From assembly GCF_036924715.1 (NCBI RefSeq), contig NZ_JAZHSB010000001.1, forward strand, positions 6,935,001-6,999,000: a stretch of DNA of 64,000 nucleotides, read 5' to 3'. The first letter of the stretch is position 1. Every line of letters begins with the position of its first letter. The translations under genes and the position numbers were made by a program. The stretch is from Bradyrhizobium sp. AZCC 1721 (GTDB taxonomy: Bacteria > Pseudomonadota > Alphaproteobacteria > Rhizobiales > Xanthobacteraceae). The notes beneath the pieces were generated by a model. The model was not told the DNA's origin. It did not search any database and saw only the letters and a program-made list of their open reading frames with translations. Shown here one piece after another: positions 7,720-17,614 of this stretch.

Positions 7720-9756
7720 CTACGCCGCCCTGATATTCGCCATGAAGCGGTCGAGCTCTTCGCGAAGGCGCGTGCTTTCGCCGGATAGCGTGCGGGCCGA
7801 ATTCAGCACTTCCTCGGACGCCGATCCGGTTTCGGTCGCGCCGCGGTTGACGTGCATGACGTTGGCGGCGGCCTCCTGCGTGCCTTCCGCGACGTTCTGG
7901 ACGCTGCGCGCAATTTCCTGCGTTGCCGCGCTCTGCTGCTCGACGGCGCTCGCGATCGTCGCGGCGATGTCGGAGATCCTGCCGATGGTGCCGCCGATCT
8001 CCTTGATCGCGGCGACCGATTCCTGCGTCGCGTCCTGCATGCCCGAGATGTGACTGGAAATCTCGTCGGTCGCCTTCGCGGTCTGGCTGGCGAGCGATTT
8101 GACTTCGGATGCAACCACGGCAAAGCCGCGGCCGGCATCGCCCGCGCGGGCGGCCTCGATGGTGGCGTTCAGCGCCAAAAGGTTGGTCTGCTCGGCAATC
8201 GCCGTGATCAGCTTGACCACGTCGCCGATCTCCTGCGCGGCACGCGACAGCTTGCCGATCCGCCCGTCGGTCTGTTCGGCCTGACGGACGGCGGCCTCTG
8301 CAATCTGGCTGGATTCCTTGACGCGCCGCCCGATCTCGTCGACGGAAGTCGACAGCTCCTCGGTCGCGGAAGCCACCGACTGCATGTTGGTGGAGGCTTC
8401 TTCCGAGGCGCCGGCGACCTGGCTCGCGAGGCTCTGGGTGGTTTCCGCCGTCCGCGTCAATTTGCCGGCAGCGGATTCGAGCTGCACGGCCGAGGACGAC
8501 ACGTTGGAGACGATGGCGCCGACCGCGGCTTCGAATTCGTCGGCGAAGCGAATGAGTTCGGCGCGGCGCGCGGCACTCGCCGCCTTGTTCTGCGCTTCCT
8601 GGGTGGCGGCGTCGCGCTCGGCGCGGGCGATCGCCTGCACCTTGAACTCCTCGACCGCGCTTGCCATCTCGCCAAGTTCGTCCTTGCGGCCGAGGCCGGG
8701 CAGCACGACTTCGAAATTGCCGGCGGCGAGTTCGCGCATCGCGTTGCACATCGCAATCATCGGCCGGGAAATACCTTTGCCGAGGAAGAAGGCCCAGACA
8801 CAGCCGAGCAGAAAGCCGCCGGCGGCAAGGATCAGGATCAGCCGCTCGGTCTCGCCGATGGTCGCGTCCGACTCCGCTTCGAGCCTCTTCTGATCGGCCA
8901 GGAGGTCCGACTTCATGGCGCCCGAGCCCTTGTTGATAGCGGTGGCCGATTCCGTCATTTCCAACGTCAGCTCGTCGATCTCCTTGGAATTGTCGACCAG
9001 CTTGGCGAGCGACTTCTGGTACTCCTCCAGCATGCCGGAGATTTCCTTGATCCCCTCGCGGATCTTTTCGTTGTTCGACGAAATCGCCTTGAGCGCGTTC
9101 TCGACGAATTTCAGGCGCGCCATCGCACTGGCAGCGACCGTCTTGTCCGAATTGACCACGAACGTATTGGCAAGCGCAGTGACCGCCTGAAACTGCTCGG
9201 TCACCTTCTTCGTGCCGAGCGTGATCACCGGCATTTCGTCATCGTCGGCATTACTCGGGAGATCGTCCAGCTTGTAGCGCAGCGAGTTGCCGGTGCGGGT
9301 GAGCTGGTTCTGCGTGATGCGCGCACTCTCGTCCTTGACCTTGACGATGTCGGCGAAAATCTTGGTGAAGGCGCGGAACTCCCGCTCCAGTTTCGCGACC
9401 TGCTCGAGCCGCGTCGGATTGGTGGTCCCCTTCATCGAGGCAATGATTGCGTCCTTCAGGCCGGCTTCGGCGGCTAGCGCCGTCTTGCCGTCCTCTTCCT
9501 TTCCGGTCGCCACGAAATAGCGGGCGAGAGACCGGTACGAAATCAACTCGCGGTCGATGTCGCGCGACAGGTCGGCCTCCAGCACGCTGCGCCGGTAGGA
9601 CTCCACGCCGGCCGAAACCCGCTCGAACCCGAGATAGGCAAACCCCATGCTGGCGGCCGAAATCGCCAGCACGACGGCAAAGCCGAGCATGATCTTGGCG
9701 CGGAACCGCAGGGTCGGGAGCTTGAAAGACGAGCCGCCACGCTTCAGAAATCGCAC
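7720..9756 (-). CDS. Methyl-accepting chemotaxis protein
   Basis: A 678-residue chemoreceptor. A short cytoplasmic N-terminus is followed by a membrane helix (about 24-44), a periplasmic all-helical sensor of about 255 residues reminiscent of helical-bimodular or four-helix sensors, a second membrane helix (about 304-325), a HAMP domain (about 326-380) and a long signalling hairpin. The hairpin tip carries the conserved AEQTNLLALNATIEAARAG motif that contacts CheA and CheW. No C-terminal CheR pentapeptide is visible (it ends MANIRAA). It stands alone with no che genes nearby, as usual for dispersed chemoreceptors. The ligand is unknown. Confidence 0.95.
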   Translation of the reverse strand: MRFLKRGGSSFKLPTLRFRAKIMLGFAVVLAISAASMGFAYLGFERVSAGVESYRRSVLEADLSRDIDRELISYRSLARYFVATGKEEDGKTALAAEAGLKDAIIASMKGTTNPTRLEQVAKLEREFRAFTKIFADIVKVKDESARITQNQLTRTGNSLRYKLDDLPSNADDDEMPVITLGTKKVTEQFQAVTALANTFVVNSDKTVAASAMARLKFVENALKAISSNNEKIREGIKEISGMLEEYQKSLAKLVDNSKEIDELTLEMTESATAINKGSGAMKSDLLADQKRLEAESDATIGETERLILILAAGGFLLGCVWAFFLGKGISRPMIAMCNAMRELAAGNFEVVLPGLGRKDELGEMASAVEEFKVQAIARAERDAATQEAQNKAASAARRAELIRFADEFEAAVGAIVSNVSSSAVQLESAAGKLTRTAETTQSLASQVAGASEEASTNMQSVASATEELSTSVDEIGRRVKESSQIAEAAVRQAEQTDGRIGKLSRAAQEIGDVVKLITAIAEQTNLLALNATIEAARAGDAGRGFAVVASEVKSLASQTAKATDEISSHISGMQDATQESVAAIKEIGGTIGRISDIAATIASAVEQQSAATQEIARSVQNVAEGTQEAAANVMHVNRGATETGSASEEVLNSARTLSGESTRLREELDRFMANIRAA

Positions 9757-9882
9757 GTCACCCCCCGTTTTCGTTCTGAAAAACAGGCATCGGAGGCCCT
9801 AGCCCGATCCGGTGCGCAAAGTTAAGGCAGAATGGATAAGGGCGGGTAAATCTGGGTAAAACTTGCAAGGTGCCGCCGTCGC

Positions 9883-10066
9883 CTACCCTCCCCTGGAGGG
9901 GTCCGAGGCGAGCAAAGCTCGCTCGTGGGTCGACGCTCATGTAATGAGCGGCGGGGTGGGGTGACGGTCTCTCCTGCGAGCAGTACCCGAGTGGAGAGAC
10001 ACCCCACCCCGTCCCACATTTCGCTGCGCTCCATGCGAACCGACCCTCCCCGTCCAGGGGAGGGTA
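9883..10066. repeat. Palindromic repeat family C, copy 1
   Basis: Begins TACCCTCCCCTGGAGGGG and ends with the complementary CCAGGGGAGGGTA arm, with inner blocks such as AAGCTCGCTCGTGGG and GGCGGGGTGGGGTGACGG. Other copies: 18921-19103 and 48375-48551. It fills most of the 454-bp gap between the chemoreceptor and coxS; the rest of the gap is AT-rich promoter-like DNA just before coxS. Confidence 0.85.
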
Positions 10067-10113
10067 AAGAAATTCGCGTCGAGATTCTTCGGCACGAAGC
10101 ACGCCGCGCCAAT

Positions 10114-10127
10114 GTCATCACAATGAC
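10114..10127. promoter_or_regulatory. Short palindrome upstream of coxS
   Basis: GTCAT-CACA-ATGAC, a perfect 5-bp inverted repeat about 90 bp before the coxS start and just after the family C repeat. It could be an operator for the cox operon; no regulator is identified. Confidence 0.3.
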
Positions 10128-10210
10128 AGCGCCGACCAAAATCCTAGTTGCAAGTTCCTTCGCCGCTGTTTCTAATTGGAATAATTATAAAACATCGGGA
10201 GGTACCACGC

Positions 10211-10696
<486 letters not shown>

Positions 10697-10778
10697 CCGC
10701 CGCAGGCCAGCATTTTCCGAATTCAATACGCGTTTCGCTGGAAATCGCGGAAACAACAATTCCGGTCGGGAGGACACA

Positions 10779-13124
10779 ATGGGCGTTGAAGGCATTGGCG
10801 CAAGCGTCGTGCGCAAGGAAGACCGCCGTTTCATCACAGGCAAGGGCCGTTACGTCGACGATATCAAGCTGGTGGGCATGACCCACGCACACTTCATCCG
10901 CAGCCCGCATGCACATGCGAAGATCAAGAGCATCGACACCTCGGCGGCGATGGAGATGCCGGGCGTGGTCGGCGTGCTGACCGGCCAGCAGGTCGTCGAC
11001 GACAAGATCGGCAATCTGATTTGCGGCTGGGCGATTACCTCCAAGGACGGCACCGGCATGAAGATGGGTGCATGGCCGGCGATGGCGCCGGAGACCGTGC
11101 GCTTCGTCGGCCAGGCGGTCGCGGTGGTGATCGCCGAGACCAAGAACCAGGCCCGCGACGCGGCCGAGGCCGTGGTCGTCAACTATGAGGAATTGCCTGC
11201 CGTTCCTGACATTCGCGCCGCGATCGCGCCGGGCGCGCCGCAACTGCACCCGGAAGCGCCGGGCAACGTGATCTACGACTGGACCATTGGCGATGAAGCC
11301 GCGACCGATGCGGCCTTCAAATCGGCGGCGAATGTCGTCTCGCTCGACATCACCAACAACCGCCTGGTGCCGAACGCGATGGAGCCGCGCGCGGCGATCG
11401 CGGAATATAACGAGCCCGAAGAGCACTTTACGCTCTACACGACCTCGCAGAATCCGCATGTCGCCCGCCTCGTGCTGTCGGCGTTCTACAATATCGCGCA
11501 GGAGCACAAGCTGCGGGTGGTGGCGCCTGACGTCGGCGGCGGTTTCGGCTCAAAAATCTTCATCTACCCCGAGGAGATGGTGGCGCTGTGGGCCTCCAAG
11601 AAGGTCGGTCGTCCGGTGAAGTGGACCGGCGACCGCACCGAGGCCTTCCTGACCGACGCGCATGGCCGCGATCACCTCACCAAGGCGGAGATGGCGTTCG
11701 ACAAGGACAACAAGGTCACCGGCTTGCGCGTCAAGACTTACGCCAATCTCGGCGGCTACATGTCGCTGTTCTCCTCCTCGGTGCCGACCTATCTCTATGC
11801 GACGCTGCTGTCGGGCCAGTACAACATTCCCAACATCTTCGCCGAGGTGATCAGCGTCTACACCAACACTGTTCCGGTCGACGCCTATCGCGGCGCGGGC
11901 CGGCCCGAGGCAAGTTTTGTGGTGGAACGGCTGATGGAGACGGCGGCGCGGCAGTTGAAGGTCGATCCGGCCGAGTTGCGGAAGAAGAATTTCATCACGC
12001 AGTTTCCGCATCAGACGCCTGTGATCATGGCCTATGACATCGGCGACTTCCACGCCTCGCTAGATGCGGCGATGAAGGCGATCGACTATGCAGGCTTCGC
12101 AGGCCGCAAGGCGAAAGCGAAGTCCGAGGGCAAGCTGCGCGGCATCGGCATCTCCTGTTACATCGAGGCCTGCGGCATTGCGCCGTCAAAGGCGGTCGGC
12201 AGCCTCGGCGCCGGCGTGGGCCTGTGGGAATCGGCGGAAGTGCGCGTCAATCCGGTGGGGACCATTGAGATCCTCACGGGATCGCACAGCCACGGCCAGG
12301 GCCACGAGACGACGTTCTGCCAGCTCATTGCCGAGCGGCTCGGCGTGCCCATCAGCCAGGTCCAGATCGTCCATGGCGATACCGACAAGGTGCAGTTCGG
12401 CATGGGTACCTACGGCTCGCGCTCGGCGGCCGTCGGTCTCACCGCGATCCTGAAGGCGATGGAAAAGGTCGAGGCGAAAGCGAAGAAGATCGCAGCGCAC
12501 CAGCTCGAGGCCTCCGAGAACGACATCGTCATCGAGAACGGCGAGTTCAAGGTCGCCGGCACCGACAAGTCGCTGGCGCTGCCGATGGTCGCGCTCGCCG
12601 CCTACACCGCGCACAACCTGCCTGATGGCATGGAGCCGGGCCTGAAGGAGGGCGCGTTCTACGATCCGACCAACTTCACCTTCCCGGCCGGCGCCTATAT
12701 CTGCGAAATGGAAGTCGATGCCGGCACCGGCAAGAGCACCTTCGTCAACTTCGTGGCGGCGGATGATTTCGGCCGGCTGATCAACCCGATGATCGTCGAA
12801 GGCCAGGTCCATGGCGGCCTCGCCCAGGGCATCGGCCAGGCGCTGCTGGAGGGCGTGGTGTACGACGCTTCCGGCCAGCTCGTGACCGCGTCGTTCATGG
12901 ATTACACCATGCCGCGCGCGGATGACCTGCCGTCCTTCAAGCTGTCGCACACGACGACGCTATGTCCGGGCAATCCGCTCGGCGTCAAGGGCTGCGGCGA
13001 GGCGGGCGCGATCGGCGCTTCGGCTGCCGTCATCAACGCGATCACGGATGCGATCGGCAACAACAAACTCGAAATGCCGGCGACGCCCGATCGCGTCTGG
13101 CATGCGATCCACGGCAACGCGTAA
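10779..13124 (+). CDS. coxL: CO dehydrogenase-like large Mo subunit, form II
   Basis: A 781-residue molybdopterin-binding subunit of the xanthine oxidase family. The active-site loop reads AYRGAGR at residues 369-375, the form II signature; proven CO oxidisers of form I carry AYxCSFR instead. GGGFGSK (about 253) and the glutamate motif GCGEAGAIG near the C-terminus, which coordinates the Mo site, are present. Form II enzymes may oxidise CO slowly or act on other aldehydes, heterocycles or aromatics, so the substrate is uncertain. GGGAGGA lies just upstream of the ATG. It sits between coxS and coxM. Confidence 0.93.
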   Translation: MGVEGIGASVVRKEDRRFITGKGRYVDDIKLVGMTHAHFIRSPHAHAKIKSIDTSAAMEMPGVVGVLTGQQVVDDKIGNLICGWAITSKDGTGMKMGAWPAMAPETVRFVGQAVAVVIAETKNQARDAAEAVVVNYEELPAVPDIRAAIAPGAPQLHPEAPGNVIYDWTIGDEAATDAAFKSAANVVSLDITNNRLVPNAMEPRAAIAEYNEPEEHFTLYTTSQNPHVARLVLSAFYNIAQEHKLRVVAPDVGGGFGSKIFIYPEEMVALWASKKVGRPVKWTGDRTEAFLTDAHGRDHLTKAEMAFDKDNKVTGLRVKTYANLGGYMSLFSSSVPTYLYATLLSGQYNIPNIFAEVISVYTNTVPVDAYRGAGRPEASFVVERLMETAARQLKVDPAELRKKNFITQFPHQTPVIMAYDIGDFHASLDAAMKAIDYAGFAGRKAKAKSEGKLRGIGISCYIEACGIAPSKAVGSLGAGVGLWESAEVRVNPVGTIEILTGSHSHGQGHETTFCQLIAERLGVPISQVQIVHGDTDKVQFGMGTYGSRSAAVGLTAILKAMEKVEAKAKKIAAHQLEASENDIVIENGEFKVAGTDKSLALPMVALAAYTAHNLPDGMEPGLKEGAFYDPTNFTFPAGAYICEMEVDAGTGKSTFVNFVAADDFGRLINPMIVEGQVHGGLAQGIGQALLEGVVYDASGQLVTASFMDYTMPRADDLPSFKLSHTTTLCPGNPLGVKGCGEAGAIGASAAVINAITDAIGNNKLEMPATPDRVWHAIHGNA

Positions 13125-13138
13125 GAGGGAGCACAGCC

Positions 13139-13939
13139 ATGTACCAGACAACCTATCACCGCCCCTCTTCGGTCGACGAAGCGGCAAGCCTGTTCACCAA
13201 GGGTTCGGATGCGAAATATTTGGCGGGCGGCCACACGCTGATTCCGGTGATGAAGCAACGGCTAGCCTCGCCATCCGACGTGATTGATCTCTGCAAGATC
13301 AAGGAGCTGGTCGGCATCGAGCCAACCGGGGACGGAATCATGATCAAGGCGGCGACGACCCATTCCGACGTGGCCTCAAGCGAAACCGTGCAAAAGGCGA
13401 TCCCGGCATTGGCTTACCTCGCCTCGCTGATCGGCGACCCGGCGGTGCGGCATCGCGGCACCATCGGCGGCTCGCTCGCCAACAACGATCCCGCGGCCGA
13501 CTATCCGGCGGCGGTGCTGGCGTGCGGGGCCACCGTGAAGACCAACAAGCGTTCGATATCGGCGGATGATTTCTTCAAGGGCCTGTTCTCGACGGCGCTG
13601 GAAGATGGCGAAATCATCACTGCGGTATCGTTCCCGGTTCAGGACAAAGCGGGCTACGCGAAGTTCAACCATCCGGCGTCGCGCTTCGCGCTGACCGGCG
13701 TGTTCGTCGCAAGAACCCCGGCGGGTGACGTCCGCGCCGCAGCCACCGGCGCATCGCAAAACGGCGTGATGCGGGTGCCCGCGATCGAGGCGGCGCTGAA
13801 GGCCAACTGGTCCGCCGCCGCGCTCGATAGCATCAACATTTCCGCCGACGGCCTGATGAACGACATCCACGGCACCTCGGACTATCGCGCCAACCTGGTT
13901 AAGGTGATGGCGCAGCGCGCGGTGACCGCGGCGGGCTGA
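13139..13939 (+). CDS. coxM: CO dehydrogenase-like FAD subunit
   Basis: A 266-residue flavoprotein subunit that takes electrons from the [2Fe-2S] subunit. FAD-binding motifs AGGHTLIP (about 29-36) and TIGGSLANNDPAADYP (about 110-125) are both present, as is the C-terminal CO-dehydrogenase flavoprotein domain. The ATG at 13139 is chosen by alignment with the family start MYQTTYHRP and a preceding AGAGGGAG. It follows coxL by 14 bases and is last in the operon, with a strong terminator 30 bp downstream. None of the usual cofactor-insertion genes (coxD, E, F, G) follow. Confidence 0.93.
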   Translation: MYQTTYHRPSSVDEAASLFTKGSDAKYLAGGHTLIPVMKQRLASPSDVIDLCKIKELVGIEPTGDGIMIKAATTHSDVASSETVQKAIPALAYLASLIGDPAVRHRGTIGGSLANNDPAADYPAAVLACGATVKTNKRSISADDFFKGLFSTALEDGEIITAVSFPVQDKAGYAKFNHPASRFALTGVFVARTPAGDVRAAATGASQNGVMRVPAIEAALKANWSAAALDSINISADGLMNDIHGTSDYRANLVKVMAQRAVTAAG

Positions 13940-13968
13940 TCAGCACCTGGACGCGACGTTGATATTGA

Positions 13969-14003
13969 GCGGCGCGCAGCGATGCGCGCCGCTTTCGTAT
14001 TTT
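13969..14003 (+). terminator. Rho-independent terminator after coxM
   Basis: Perfect 10-bp stem (GCGGCGCGCA/TGCGCGCCGC) with a GCGA loop, followed by TTTCGTATTTT. It closes the cox operon. Confidence 0.85.
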
Positions 14004-14114
14004 GGCTCGATTTTCGGCAAAAGAAGCTTGCCAGGGCCTCGCTTCGGCGGGACAATTTAGCTAATCAACTAATTAAGACGTTCCCTTCGACGTTCCTTTG
14101 GGAGAGAAAACAAC

Positions 14115-15227
14115 GTGCTCGATCAACCAGCCACCCAATCCGCCACCCGCACCTCCGGCCCGCTCGCAGGCTTCCGCATCGTCGAATTCGCCGGCATCGG
14201 CCCGGGCCCGTTCGCCTGCATGATGCTGGCCGACATGGGCGCGGAAGTCGTGACGCTCGACCGCATCGGCGCGAAGAAGAATTTGAAGTCGGTGGCGGGG
14301 CGCGGCCGGAAAGTGGTCGAGCTCGACCTCAAGGACAAGGCCACGGTCGCGCAGGTGCTCGATCTGCTTAGCCATGCCGACGCGCTGATCGAAGGCTTTC
14401 GCCCCGGCGTGATGGAGCGGCTGGGCCTCGGACCCGATGTGGTGATGGCGCGCAATCCGCGGCTGGTGTTCGGCCGGATGACCGGCTGGGGCCAGGAAGG
14501 CCCGCTGGCGCACGCGGCCGGCCACGACATCAACTACATCTCGGTCACCGGCGCGCTTGCGGCGATCGGCACCAAGGAGAAGCCGGTGCCGCCGCTCAAT
14601 CTGGTCGGCGATTTCGGCGGCGGCGCGCTCTATCTCGTGGTCGGCGTGCTGGCGGCGCTATTGGAAGCGTCGAAGTCCGGCAAGGGCCAGGTGGTGGATG
14701 CGGCGATGTGCGACGGCGCGGCGTCGCTGATGTCGATGTTCTTCGACATGACCGCGATCGGCCGCTGGGTGGAAGGGCGCGAGCAGAATTTTCTCGACGG
14801 CGGCGCGCATTTCTACGGCATCTATGAATGTTCCTGCGGCAACTTCATTTCGATCGGCTCGATCGAACCGCAGTTCTACGCGCTGCTGCGCCAGCATGCC
14901 GGCCTCACCGACGCCGATTTCGACGCCCAGATGGACCGCAAGGCCTGGCCGGCACTGAAGGAAAAGCTGATCAAGGTCTTCAAGAGCAAGACGCGCGAGG
15001 ACTGGTGCAAGATCATGGAAGGCACCGACATCTGCTTCGCGCCGATCCTGACCATGACGGAAGCGCCGAAGCATCCGCACATGGCGGCGCGTCAGGTGTT
15101 CGTCGAGCGCCACGGCGTGACGCAGCCCGCGCCTGCCCCGCGCTTCTCGCGCACGCCGTCGGCGATCAGGGATGCGGAGATGGTGGAGCTGGCGGAATTG
15201 GCGAGCGCGTGGAAGGTGGGGAGGTAA
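14115..15227 (+). CDS. Alpha-methylacyl-CoA racemase family protein
   Basis: A 370-residue CaiB/BaiF (class III CoA-transferase) family member. GRMTGWGQEGPLA followed by HAAGHDINYISVTGAL matches the alpha-methylacyl-CoA racemase subgroup, in which the His and Asp of this segment interconvert R and S 2-methylacyl-CoA during branched-chain fatty acid oxidation. LKDKATVAQVLDLL and EGFRPGVMERLGLG are normal for the fold. A GTG start with GGGAGAG upstream is used. It stands alone between the cox operon and hpd, with no beta-oxidation genes beside it. CoA-transferase activity on another substrate is the main alternative. Confidence 0.88.
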   Translation: MLDQPATQSATRTSGPLAGFRIVEFAGIGPGPFACMMLADMGAEVVTLDRIGAKKNLKSVAGRGRKVVELDLKDKATVAQVLDLLSHADALIEGFRPGVMERLGLGPDVVMARNPRLVFGRMTGWGQEGPLAHAAGHDINYISVTGALAAIGTKEKPVPPLNLVGDFGGGALYLVVGVLAALLEASKSGKGQVVDAAMCDGAASLMSMFFDMTAIGRWVEGREQNFLDGGAHFYGIYECSCGNFISIGSIEPQFYALLRQHAGLTDADFDAQMDRKAWPALKEKLIKVFKSKTREDWCKIMEGTDICFAPILTMTEAPKHPHMAARQVFVERHGVTQPAPAPRFSRTPSAIRDAEMVELAELASAWKVGR

Positions 15228-15233
15228 CTCTCT

Positions 15234-15377
15234 CGTCGTCCTCGCCTAGTGCGCAATTGCGCACGGGGCGCGGGGACCCATAACCACAGGATTTGATTGT
15301 TGGACGAAAGCCGTCGAACGGCGGCTCTCAATACAAGCGACACGGCGTATGGGTCCCGGCTCAAGGCCGGGACGACA
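15234..15377. repeat. Dispersed repeat, family B-like variant
   Basis: Outer arms GTCGTCCTCG and CCGGGACGACAA, with inner GGGACCCATAACCAC and GTATGGGTCCC as in family B, but different distal arms (a GTGCGCAATTGCGCAC palindrome replaces the usual arm). It lies between the convergent racemase gene and hpd and may act as a shared terminator. Confidence 0.65.
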
Positions 15378-15382
15378 ACAGC

Positions 15383-16501
15383 TTACGCCGCATTCCCCAC
15401 CTTCAACACGCCTCGCCGGATCTGATCCTCCTCGATCGATTCGAACAGCGCCTTGAAATTGCCCTCACCAAAGCCGTCATCGCCCTTGCGCTGGATGAAT
15501 TCGAAGAAGATCGGCCCGATCGCGTTCGCGGAAAAGATCTGCAAGAGCACCTTGGTGTGGCCACCATCGACCACGCCCTCGCCATCAATGAGAATGCCGT
15601 CGCGTTGCAGGCGGGCGACATCCTCACCGTGCTGCGGCAGGCGCGCGTCGATCTTCTCGAAATAGGTGTCCGGCGGCGACGGCATGAACGGTAATCCGGC
15701 TTCGCGCAGCGTCTCGACGGTGCGGTAGATGTCCCGCGCGCCGCAGGCGATGTGCTGGATGCCCTCGCCGCGATAGATGTTGAGATATTCCTCGATCTGT
15801 CCGGAGTCACCGGCATCCTCGTTGATCGGGATCCGGATCTTGCCGTCCGGGCTGGTCAGCGCACGCGAGAACAGGCCGGACGCGCGGCCCTCGATGTCGA
15901 AGAAGCGAATCTGGCGGAAGTTGAACAGCTTTTCGTAGAAGCCGGTCCAGACGTCCATGCGGCCGCGATGGACGTTGTGGGTGAGGTGATCGATGTAATA
16001 GAGCCCGGCGCCGGCGGGCCGAGGATCGCGGGTATCAAGCCATTCGAACTCGAGATCATAGGCCGATCCCTTGGCGCCGTAACGGTCGGTGAAATAGAGT
16101 AGGCTGCCGCCGATGCCCTTGATGGCGGGAACGTCGAGCGTCTTTTGAGCGGACGAAACATCAGCCGGCTCCGCGCCGAGCGAGAGCGCACGCTCGTAGG
16201 CTTGCTTGGCGTCGACCACGCGGAACGCCATCGACGGCGCGCAAGGCCCATGCGCGGCAACCAAGCCATGGCCATGGGTGCCCGGCTCCTCGTTGACGAG
16301 ATAATTGATGTCGCCCTGGCGATAGACCGTGATCTTCTTGGTCTTGTGGCGGGCGACAGGCGCATAGCCCATCAGCTTGAACAGCGCGTGCAGTTCTTCC
16401 GGGTTCGGATGCGCATACTCGACGAACTCGAAGCCGTCGGTGCCCATTGGATTGTCAGCGCTGATGGTGGCGGCCGGGGCATCGTGCGGAAACGGACCCA
16501 T
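15383..16501 (-). CDS. hpd: 4-hydroxyphenylpyruvate dioxygenase
   Basis: A 372-residue non-haem iron enzyme that converts 4-hydroxyphenylpyruvate and O2 to homogentisate and CO2, the entry step of tyrosine breakdown. Two vicinal-oxygen-chelate domains are seen; the iron ligands are His172 (DHLTHNV), His250 (GIQHIA) and Glu334 (IFFEFIQRK), with spacing like that of Pseudomonas HPPD. Full length. It is divergent from an Lrp/AsnC gene 122 bp away, and an FNR-like palindrome lies about 25 bp upstream of its start. The rest of the pathway (hmgA, fahA) lies 2-5 kb to the right on the same strand. Confidence 0.97.
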   Translation of the reverse strand: MGPFPHDAPAATISADNPMGTDGFEFVEYAHPNPEELHALFKLMGYAPVARHKTKKITVYRQGDINYLVNEEPGTHGHGLVAAHGPCAPSMAFRVVDAKQAYERALSLGAEPADVSSAQKTLDVPAIKGIGGSLLYFTDRYGAKGSAYDLEFEWLDTRDPRPAGAGLYYIDHLTHNVHRGRMDVWTGFYEKLFNFRQIRFFDIEGRASGLFSRALTSPDGKIRIPINEDAGDSGQIEEYLNIYRGEGIQHIACGARDIYRTVETLREAGLPFMPSPPDTYFEKIDARLPQHGEDVARLQRDGILIDGEGVVDGGHTKVLLQIFSANAIGPIFFEFIQRKGDDGFGEGNFKALFESIEEDQIRRGVLKVGNAA

Positions 16502-16518
16502 GGCTAAACTCCCGTAAA

Positions 16519-16532
16519 TTGATCTAGATCAG
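16519..16532. promoter_or_regulatory. FNR/FixK-like palindrome upstream of hpd
   Basis: TTGAT-CTAG-ATCAG matches the FNR-type consensus TTGAT-N4-ATCAA at 9 of 10 specified positions. It is centred about 24 bp before the hpd start, so it would overlap the promoter or leader. The divergent Lrp-type regulator is an alternative binder. Confidence 0.4.
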
Positions 16533-16623
16533 TATCGGGCGAAGCGGGCGCAAAGTGCATGCAAACCGAAGAGCGTTAGGCTATCATCTCGCACAATTCG
16601 TGCACGAAACCGGCAATTGACGC

Positions 16624-17088
16624 ATGATCCCCGTGGACGCCTTCGACCTCAAAATGCTGGCCGCGCTGCAGGATGACGGCCGGCTGACCAACCAGCAACT
16701 GGCCGACCTCGTCGGCCTGTCCGCCTCGCAATGCTCGCGGCGGCGGATGCGGCTCGAGGAGGAAAAGGTCATCGCCGGCTACCACGCCGACCTCGCCGGC
16801 GAGGCGCTCGGCTTCAACCTCATCGCCTTCATTCACATTACGCTGGCGACGCATTCGCCCGACAACGCCAAGAAATTCCGCGCACTGGTCAACCGCGTCG
16901 ACGACATCCAGGAGGCCTATTCGCTCACGGGCGACGCCGATTATGTGCTGAAAGTGGTGCTGCGCGACCTCAAGGACCTCTCGGATCTCGTCAACAACGT
17001 GCTGATGCCGCACCAGAGTGTCGCGCATGTCCGCTCGTCGGTCGTGCTGGACCGGCTGAAGGAGAGCGTACGGCTGCCGTTGAAGTGA
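16624..17088 (+). CDS. Lrp/AsnC family transcriptional regulator
   Basis: A 154-residue regulator with an N-terminal winged helix (recognition region LADLVGLSASQCSRRRMRLEE, in two parts around residues 24-44) and a C-terminal RAM ligand-binding/oligomerisation domain (VNRVDDIQEAYSLTGDADYVLKV in segments). Such proteins commonly sense amino acids and control adjacent genes. Its divergent position against hpd makes control of hpd by tyrosine or phenylalanine the natural guess. The start is ATG at 16624. Confidence 0.93.
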   Translation: MIPVDAFDLKMLAALQDDGRLTNQQLADLVGLSASQCSRRRMRLEEEKVIAGYHADLAGEALGFNLIAFIHITLATHSPDNAKKFRALVNRVDDIQEAYSLTGDADYVLKVVLRDLKDLSDLVNNVLMPHQSVAHVRSSVVLDRLKESVRLPLK

Positions 17089-17199
17089 AGCGGTTCGATG
17101 AGGCACTGGGGCCGCATGGCCCAAATCGAGGGAATTTCGTCATTCGCGTTCCCGATCCCATTTGCGATGATCTGCAGGAATCACCCCACGAGACCACGC

Positions 17200-17511
17200 A
17201 TGGCGCTGCAACTCCGACCGAACTGCGAATATTGCGACAAGGACCTGCCGCCGAATGCGATGGATGCGCGCATCTGCTCGTATGAATGTACGTTCTGCGC
17301 GGATTGCGTCGAGACCAAGCTGCATAATGTCTGCCCGAACTGCGGCGGCGGTTTTGAGCGGCGGTCGATCCGGCCCGCGACCGAGCGACGGCCGGGCGTG
17401 TGCGTCGTCAAGCACCCGCCGTCGGACAAGCGGGTGCATTTGAAGTACAGCCTTGAGGATATTGCCGCGCACTGTGCGCGGCTGCGGGATATACCGCCGC
17501 AGGAGCGCTGA
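17200..17511 (+). CDS. DUF1272 zinc-ribbon-like protein
   Basis: A 103-residue protein matching the DUF1272 family. Eight cysteines (9, 12, 26, 30, 33, 36, 45, 48) in CxxC-type pairs suggest two zinc sites in the first 50 residues. The C-terminal part (KHPPSDKRVHLKYSLED) is not cysteine-bearing. The ATG at 17200 fits the family N-terminus (MALQLRPNCEYCDKDLPP); upstream in-frame codons look non-coding. It follows the Lrp gene by 111 bp. Molecular role unknown. Confidence 0.85.
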   Translation: MALQLRPNCEYCDKDLPPNAMDARICSYECTFCADCVETKLHNVCPNCGGGFERRSIRPATERRPGVCVVKHPPSDKRVHLKYSLEDIAAHCARLRDIPPQER

Positions 17512-17519
17512 AGTCTCCA

Positions 17520-17605
17520 CGTCATTGCGAGCGGAGCGAAGCAATCCATCCCACCGCGCGTGAGGAGAGATGGATTGCTTCGTCGCTTCGCTCCTCGCAA
17601 TGACG
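17520..17605. repeat. Palindromic repeat family A, copy 2
   Basis: CGTCATTGCGAGCGGAGCG arm and its complement around a short spacer, lying between the convergent DUF1272 gene and fahA, where it could terminate both transcripts. Confidence 0.85.
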
Positions 17606-17614
17606 GGGAGGGAG

